Origin: an uncultured Cyclobacteriaceae bacterium
GTDB lineage: Bacteria; Bacteroidota; Bacteroidia; Cytophagales; Cyclobacteriaceae
Length of the DNA stretch: 37,607 nucleotides
Assembly (NCBI GenBank): GCA_947492745.1
Contig: CANLOE010000073.1
Span: 1 to 37,607, forward strand
Direction of reading: 5' to 3'
The notes under the pieces are model-generated. The model ran no database searches, was not told where the DNA came from, and saw nothing but the letters and a program-made list of their open reading frames with translations. A program made the translations under genes and the position numbers. Of this stretch, positions 32,992-37,607 are shown one piece after another. The first letter of the stretch is position 1. Every line of letters starts with the position of its first letter.

Positions 32992-33656
32992 TCAAAAATA
33001 GATACGGGTACTACATCATCCATCATATTAAACCCAAATCATGCATTAGAACTCATAGCACAGCTTTACGCCCGGATTATTCATAGCTCTTCCATTTCGG
33101 GCTAAAACTTCTTAAAAACAGTGAAATAGACGTATTTCTCGGATTAACCGTAGCGGTACTACACTGAATCCAAGAAAGCATTTTAGTCCTTGAATATTTC
33201 AGCCTTCATAACAAAGTCCACCCCCACAGGTTCGACGAATACCATGAAATCAATGAACTTGCCTTTCTATGAACTCCACTAAAAACAAGATACAATAGAG
33301 AACTAAACGCGTAATCTTGATAAGTATTGGAATCTCGCCAAATACAAATGGGAATGTTGCTATCTCTATCCAATAAAGGCAAAATGAGCAATGATGTTCC
33401 TAAAAGACGGTTCTCATAACAATAACCAAAGATTGGACTATTTCGAAAAGCATGCCCTTAATCACTTCATTCGGTGCAGCATCTTACTCTTCTCACCGAA
33501 ATTTCCTCCAACAAAAATAATCATTGTGAAACTGGCCAGCTTCATTACACTAGATTTTGTTCGCAATTTATTGGAAAAACGGCATATTAACGAGTAAAAT
33601 GACAAAGATTGATGGAGAACTCAGCGTATAACTTCATTTTATACCTTCAAATGCTT
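32992..33656. repeat. Intergenic region with decayed B and E repeats
   Basis: Positions 33027-33060 (TTAAACCCAAATCATGCATT) are a decayed family B end. Positions 33100-33250 are family E, with TTAACCGTAGCGGTACTACA, then CTGAATCCAAGAAA, TTCATAACAAAGTCC and GGTTCGACGAATACC. An open frame at 33391-33597 has no protein-like character. The promoter of hemW follows at 33657. Confidence 0.5.
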
Positions 33657-33664
33657 TAGCTTTG
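33657..33664 (+). promoter_or_regulatory. -7 promoter box of hemW
   Basis: TAGCTTTG is an exact TAnnTTTG box, 42 bases before the TTG start. A T-run at 33637-33640, 16 bases upstream, is a weak -33 candidate. Confidence 0.5.
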
Positions 33665-33706
33665 ATGTTTACTCTTTAATCTCTCATGTCCTGACCCTAT
33701 CGTATC

Positions 33707-34834
33707 TTGGCCGGCATTTATATCCATATCCCCTTTTGTAAACAAGCCTGTCACTATTGTGATTTTCATTTCAGTACGACACTTCAGCAAAAGTCGGAAG
33801 TTCTTTCTTCAATGATAGAGGAGTTGCACCTACAAAAAACGTATCTGGACAAAGAGCCTATCCAAACACTGTACTTCGGAGGCGGCACACCTTCTTTATT
33901 GACAGCGGTGGAGCTGGAAAGGTTCTTGGAGACGGTACATGACCTTTTCGAAGTAGACCCGAAAACGGAAATCACACTGGAAGCCAACCCGGATGACATG
34001 GATCTCCAACGTATGCGGGACTTTAAAAATTTAGGTGTCAACCGACTGAGTATAGGTATACAATCATTTCAGGAGGAAGTATTACGTTTTTTGAACCGAG
34101 CACATACCGGCCACGAGGCTCTGGACTGCCTGGACACGGTACGTTCAGTGGGCTACGATAATATAAGCATAGACCTTATCTATGGCATCCCGATGAGAAG
34201 CGATGAGCAATGGCGCAGGGACCTTCGGCAACTGATCGCTATCGGCCCCGAACATATCTCCGCCTACTGCCTCACCATCGAGGAAAAAACGGTCTTCGGC
34301 AATTGGTTGAAAAAGGGTAAATTAGCCGTACCGGAAGAAGAAACGGCCGCTAAACAGTTCGAAATATTACTGGAAGAGTTGTGTGCTGTCGGTTATGAGC
34401 AATATGAGATTTCCAATTTCTGCCTTCAGGGCTTTCATTCCAAGCATAACAGTAATTACTGGAGGCAAGAGAAATATCTAGGGATAGGACCCAGTGCACA
34501 TTCTTATAATGGGCTACAGCGACAGTATAACCTATCTCATAATCTGAACTATGTCAAGGCCATCAAAAAAGGTACCGTACCCTGTGAAGTGGACGTACTG
34601 GCAAAAGCCGATCATATCAATGAATATATTCTGACAACACTTCGGACGGTATGGGGGACTGACTTCGCCCATGTTCTGAAAAAGTGGAGTACAGACCTTT
34701 ATGAGGTACATCATGAGTATATCCAAATTATCGTGGCGGAAGGTTTGGCAGTATGGGCCAAACATACGCTATCGTTGACCGATAAGGGGAAATTACTGGC
34801 AGATAAAATCGCAGCCGACCTGTTTTTGGAATAG
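33707..34834 (+). CDS. hemW: Radical SAM heme chaperone HemW
   Basis: The 375-aa radical SAM protein carries the Fe-S motif CKQACHYC with Cys11, Cys15 and Cys18. It also has YFGGGTPSLL, ITLEANPDD, VNRLSIGIQSF and the HemW-typical IDLIYGIP and SAYCLTIEEKT. The conserved HNSNYWRQEKYLGIGPSAHS follows. HemW was long annotated as oxygen-independent coproporphyrinogen oxidase but acts as a heme chaperone. There is no ATG: an in-frame TGA at 33692 limits the start, and TTG at 33707 yields MAGIYIHIPFCKQACHYCDF, the standard family start. It stands alone as a unit, divergent from the DUF4271-hemD block. Confidence 0.95.
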   Translation: MAGIYIHIPFCKQACHYCDFHFSTTLQQKSEVLSSMIEELHLQKTYLDKEPIQTLYFGGGTPSLLTAVELERFLETVHDLFEVDPKTEITLEANPDDMDLQRMRDFKNLGVNRLSIGIQSFQEEVLRFLNRAHTGHEALDCLDTVRSVGYDNISIDLIYGIPMRSDEQWRRDLRQLIAIGPEHISAYCLTIEEKTVFGNWLKKGKLAVPEEETAAKQFEILLEELCAVGYEQYEISNFCLQGFHSKHNSNYWRQEKYLGIGPSAHSYNGLQRQYNLSHNLNYVKAIKKGTVPCEVDVLAKADHINEYILTTLRTVWGTDFAHVLKKWSTDLYEVHHEYIQIIVAEGLAVWAKHTLSLTDKGKLLADKIAADLFLE

Positions 34835-35147
34835 CAATCGTAGCCCTACCTTCAACCCGAACCGTACACTTAGTCCACTCTGCTACATATCTCCATAGAT
34901 ATCTATGATATGGTCATTCGCTGACACCAATAAAACTCAATCAAGGCATCCATCGATTTCAAGGGTATTCGTCGAACTTGTGGTTTGCCACTTTCCTATT
35001 GCGGAATAAACTTCTTCCAATCAGTGATATGGATGTATTTTTTGAATTGACCGTAGTCGCATCACACTGGATCGAATAGAACCCACTGCTGTATTGCATT
35101 TTAAGTCCTCATGGTGAAGCTCCAGATACGGCGATTCACGAAACCAT
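34835..35147. repeat. Intergenic region with a diverged family E copy
   Basis: From about 34955, CATCGATTTCAAGGGTATTC, then GTCGAACTTGTGG, repeats the E end seen inverted at 33225-33250. TTGACCGTAGTCGCATCACA, then CTGGATCGAAT (about 35046-35078), corresponds to the E core. The copy runs on to the B6 element. No gene is seen. Confidence 0.45.
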
Positions 35148-35150
35148 TTA

Positions 35151-35481
35151 TCCCGGATCATGCGTTGGAACTTCGTAACGAGGGTTTACATATCCATAAA
35201 TCAGGAAGTTTTATTAGATTTAGCATAGTACCGCTATGGTGAATTCAATAAACTTAGTGCAATGACCGGTTTGCAGCTATTTATACAAACTTAGCTTTTA
35301 AATATCGCCTATCTTCCTGTTCATTTTGCTTCACTCTGCGTTGACAATCCTCGCGATAGCGCTGCTATCCCTGCGGTTATCGCCTTGATTGAAACCAAAA
35401 TGACCCGCTCAATCTTATACGACATTTAAAACCCAAATTTGTATTAGATCCACAGTAGATTTTTCAATGCATAATTCAGGT
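35151..35481 (+). repeat. Family B element with family A inserted (B6)
   Basis: The body is family B (TCCCGGATCATGCG, the hairpin CATAGTACCGCTATGG, then GCATAATTCAGGT at the right end). It is interrupted after GCTATTTA by a complete A element plus TTA. The outer flanks are TTA (35148-35150) and TGA (35482-35484). The insertion point is the same as in B5, but the A element is in the opposite orientation. Confidence 0.9.
35284..35443 (-). repeat. Family A palindromic element (A4), 160 bp, inverted
   Basis: The copy runs from TACAAACTTAGC to CCCAAATTTGTA and is the reverse complement of A2, with TTA at 35281-35283 and 35444-35446. The hairpin reads GCGATAGCGCTGCTATCCC (one base changed in the stem). 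Confidence 0.92.
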
Positions 35482-35485
35482 TGAA

Positions 35486-35651
35486 ACCCAAAATGATCGA
35501 TAGAGAACCTATTCCGCGCATAAATAGCTTCATACCGGAAGCTTTGCCCACCGGTCTTCATTCACCATAGCGGTGCTATGCCGAACGAATCCAAATGGCC
35601 GGTATTTTGCTATTTATACGCTCATCACGATTTCTATCGATCAATGTGGGT
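35486..35651 (+). repeat. C-type variant element with a B-type hairpin core (C4), 166 bp
   Basis: The ends ACCCAAAATGATCGATAG and CTATCGATCAATGTGGGT are family C-like. The interior differs from C1, and the centre carries CCATAGCGGTGCTATG, the same hairpin as family B. TAA (35652-35654) follows; GAA precedes. Its left arm is the piece found inside B3, and its right arm, inverted, is the left half of the chimera at 12408-12574. Confidence 0.85.
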
Positions 35652-35654
35652 TAA

Positions 35655-35844
35655 ATCGAAGATTCGATGAATGCCCTTGAAACCGCAGGTTCATGAGCAC
35701 CATTAAAAATCAATCCAATGAGCGAACTAAATCAATGGATACAATGAATCAATTGATTATTAAGGTGTAAAACCTGTGCAGCGTAAAACCGCTGATCTTG
35801 AAGCAATTTATGTTCGGAACAGGAAGGTCATTGATCACTTTGGG
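35655..35844 (-). repeat. Partial family C element with D segment (C5)
   Basis: Positions 35652-35776 are the inverted D segment of C3 (24942-25072), nearly identical with a 4-bp difference in the AATTGATT run. The C right arm then runs to GATCACTTTGGGT (35832-35844). The left half is missing, and the break coincides with the TAA bordering C4, as if C4 had inserted at the D site TTTA and the other side was then lost. Confidence 0.8.
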
Positions 35845-36008
35845 TCAAACAGACACAAGGGTGCGCTAATGCATCATTTGCGGTCAAAAAAGCCTATATG
35901 GGAACATTGCGATAGATGCGCTGTCAAATATCCCTCCTTTATACGATATTTACCTGTAAATCTACTTTCCGAAACTCAAGTGTTCGGACATATCAAATAG
36001 ACATCCAC

Positions 36009-36764
36009 ATGACCATAGACCTTCAGTACCGAAACGAGCCGCTTAAAGTCGACTTGGACAAACCATTGGACATAGGGTTGACCCTGAAAGCAGGTGGAGG
36101 AAACCCCAATTGCTATTGGGCAGATGAGGTACACTTTGAAACGATTGTAGAAGGTGACTTTATGGGCAGCGTAGCGCGGGGCGGGAGCGTAAATCATCAG
36201 AAGATCACATTGACACCACATGGCAATGGTACACATACCGAATGTTATGGCCATATCGTAGCCGACCCTGAGGCGACACTCGACCGCTGTCTACAACGCT
36301 ATCATTTTTTTGCGGAACTCATCAGTATAGCACCTATACCGAGAAATGGTGACTTGGTGATTACCCGAGAACAGTTGGCGGCCAAGCTCGGCAAAACCCC
36401 AGCAGAGGCATTGATTATCAGAACACTGCCCAATAGTTCCGATAAGATTCTTCGGCGTTACTCGGGTACGAACCCACCCTATCTAGAGGAGGCTGGGGCC
36501 GCATTACTTGTAGAACTCGGCATCGAGCACCTCTTGGTCGACCTCCCCTCCATCGACAAAGAGGTCGACGGAGGTCAACTCCTTGCCCACCACGCTTTCT
36601 GGAAGGTACCCGAAGCTCCACGAAAACACTGCACTATTACCGAACTGATTTATGTCCATACTGACATCAAGGATGGAACCTACTTATTAAATCTACAGGT
36701 CATGGGCATAAGCATTGATGCCAGCCCAAGCAAACCCATCTTGCACAAAATGTTACATAGGTAA
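36009..36764 (+). CDS. Cyclase-family protein (kynurenine formamidase-like fold)
   Basis: The 251-aa protein has the metal-dependent cyclase/KynB-type hydrolase motif at 71-82, HGNGTHTECYGH. The usual form is HxGTHxDxxxH, so the acidic ligand is Glu instead of Asp here. Other family segments are ALIIRTLPN, PYLEEAGAALLVELGIEHLL and VDLPSIDKEVDGGQLLAHHA (about 177-196). Members hydrolyse amides or lactones such as N-formylkynurenine; the substrate here is not predictable. ATG at 36009 (MTIDLQYRNEPLKVDL) is chosen; the frame is open further up but that part reaches into repeat-derived sequence. The small helical-protein gene follows after 72 bases but has its own promoter. Confidence 0.88.
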   Translation: MTIDLQYRNEPLKVDLDKPLDIGLTLKAGGGNPNCYWADEVHFETIVEGDFMGSVARGGSVNHQKITLTPHGNGTHTECYGHIVADPEATLDRCLQRYHFFAELISIAPIPRNGDLVITREQLAAKLGKTPAEALIIRTLPNSSDKILRRYSGTNPPYLEEAGAALLVELGIEHLLVDLPSIDKEVDGGQLLAHHAFWKVPEAPRKHCTITELIYVHTDIKDGTYLLNLQVMGISIDASPSKPILHKMLHR

Positions 36765-36782
36765 AACTTTTTGTAAGAACTC

Positions 36783-36814
36783 TTGACGATTACAGCCCAG
36801 AACCCGTAAGTTTG
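36783..36814 (+). promoter_or_regulatory. Bacteroidota-type promoter of the 36837 gene
   Basis: TTG (36783-36785) and TAAGTTTG (36807-36814) are 21 bases apart and match the -33 and -7 boxes well. The ATG lies 22 bases further. Confidence 0.7.
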
Positions 36815-36836
36815 TGTGAACTTGGCTTTAATTATC

Positions 36837-37229
36837 ATGACCGTAGAAGAAAAAAGGGCATACATGCTCTTGAAATCCGTCATCCTGCATTATCATGGAC
36901 TTGATGAGGAAGAAGAAAAGGTCCTTATCGAAGCAGCTACTGCCCTTGATGCTCTACCCGAGATGAAGTGGGCCAATAGATTTATAGCAGAAGATTATAT
37001 CTCTGCTTTTGATAGGGCCAAGGCCTACCTGAGCGATATCATTGGGGATATGCCCAAATACAAAAGGAGTGAGTACATCACTATGGTATGGCAGGTCAAT
37101 TACAGAAAGGGTTATGTTACCGAAATGGAGACCTCCGCCATCGCTCAGCTGGCAAAGGACTGGGCGGTCCAGGAAGAATTGATTGCCTTGGTCAAGAAAG
37201 GCACGAGAGAGCATCTCTTGAAAGTATAG
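36837..37229 (+). CDS. Small all-helical protein, possibly TerB-like
   Basis: The 130-aa soluble protein has no signal peptide or membrane helix. It is predicted to be almost all helical, with acidic patches (GLDEEEEKVLIEAATALDAL at 21-40) and a hydrophobic-acidic pattern in DYISAFDRAKAYLSDIIGDM. The shape resembles TerB-like or EF-hand-free helical bundles, but I cannot name the family with confidence. I chose ATG at 36837 over a GTG seven codons upstream, because the promoter box TAAGTTTG ends at 36814 and the GTG falls where transcription would begin. It follows the cyclase gene on the same strand. Confidence 0.65.
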   Translation: MTVEEKRAYMLLKSVILHYHGLDEEEEKVLIEAATALDALPEMKWANRFIAEDYISAFDRAKAYLSDIIGDMPKYKRSEYITMVWQVNYRKGYVTEMETSAIAQLAKDWAVQEELIALVKKGTREHLLKV

Positions 37230-37441
37230 CCATGTCATATACGGTCACAGATAGTCCCTCACAAGAAGATCATGGTCACAGACTATAGGTCATACCAACT
37301 AATTTTCAGATTCTGACTTAAGGGCTATTTTGACATTGTACCAGTGATCTGTTATCGCTCATCTTGGGTAGGACTGAGTATGAAGATAGTGTCCTGAGGA
37401 ATTCAGCCAACGAAAGGGCCTGCCTGCCGTACAAGAAATTA
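37230..37441. other. Intergenic stretch before the last repeats
   Basis: No gene is recognisable. The segment at 37417-37433 (GGCCTGCCTGCCGTACAAG) resembles 888-906. Confidence 0.4.
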
Positions 37442-37519
37442 ACCCAAAATGATTAATAACCTTCCTATTACGAGCATAAATTGCTTCAAAATCAGCAGTT
37501 TTATGCTACGCAGGTTTTA
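37442..37519 (+). repeat. Family C left arm (C7), joined to A5
   Basis: ACCCAAAATGATTAATAACC with TTA before it (37439-37441) is a C left end. The arm continues through CATAAATTGCTTC and ATGCTACGCAGGTTTTA, where family A begins. Whether A inserted into C here or the two are recombined cannot be told, because the window ends. Confidence 0.8.
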
Positions 37520-37607
37520 TACAAATTTAACTTTCAAATATCGCATATCTTCCTGTTCATTTTGCTTCACTCTGCGTTGACAATCCTCGGGATAGCGCTG
37601 CTATTCC
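37520..37607 (-). repeat. Family A element, inverted, cut by the window end (A5)
   Basis: The segment begins with TACAAATTTAAC after TTA (37517-37519). It runs through the A arm in the A4 orientation to the hairpin GGGATAGCGCTGCTATTCC, where the window stops. Confidence 0.85.

Noticed and set aside
33228-33244. GGTTCGACGAATACC as a tRNA T-loop
   Set aside because: The string resembles a T-arm but no acceptor, D or anticodon stems surround it. It belongs to repeat family E.
33391-33597. Plus-strand 68-codon frame upstream of hemW
   Set aside because: It lies in a repeat-rich spacer, with no family resemblance and no promoter.

Overview
The window looks like a chromosomal segment of a gliding or T9SS-bearing member of the Bacteroidota, probably near the Cytophagales. 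The evidence is a contiguous gldK-gldL-gldM-gldN cluster with a PorP/SprF gene, hemD and a DUF4271 gene. Several 5' regions also carry the Bacteroidota promoter box TAnnTTTG, starts lack Shine-Dalgarno sequences, and the proteins have Bacteroidota-like forms. No rRNA, tRNA, CRISPR array, phage gene or transposase gene was seen.

Layout. 1-4.5 kb: an unknown small protein, then a bicarbonate-transporter locus (sbtA-like permease, an amber-interrupted small gene, a divergent CbbR/CmpR-type LysR regulator) cut through by repeats. 4.9-6.4 kb: glyS. 6.8-7.2 kb: remnants of small genes and a terminator. 7.8-12.1 kb: CPA2 antiporter, DUF547 lipoprotein, mazG, a small Cys-rich membrane protein. 12.8-15.7 kb: glmM and a cysteine desulfurase. 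15.7-18.05 kb: a 2.3-kb gene desert full of repeats. 18.05-24.8 kb: a REC-PAS histidine kinase, hemH, a GNAT-like protein, a CsaA-like tRNA-binding protein, an alpha/beta hydrolase-OsmC fusion. 25.2-33.0 kb: a minus-strand block DUF4271-hemD-porP/sprF-gldKLMN ending in a strong terminator. 33.7-34.8 kb: hemW. 34.8-36.0 kb: nested repeats. 36.0-37.2 kb: a cyclase-family protein and a small helical protein.

The most striking content lies between the genes. At least three families (called A, B and C here) of 157-170 bp imperfect palindromes recur in almost every long intergenic gap. Each has terminal inverted repeats, and A and B have a short central hairpin. Intact copies are flanked by a 3-bp TTA or TAA duplication. 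Copies are nested inside each other, abut through one shared TTA, or are half-and-half chimeras joined at a common hairpin core. They behave like non-autonomous MITEs moved in trans by a TNA-duplicating transposase (IS5/IS1031-like) encoded elsewhere. Two small genes next to these elements are broken by single in-frame TAG codons.

Housekeeping (glyS, glmM, mazG, cysteine desulfurase, three heme genes) and the T9SS/gliding motor genes are intact, so element insertion seems tolerated only in spacers. All repeat alignments were done by eye; no identity percentages or database searches were computed.
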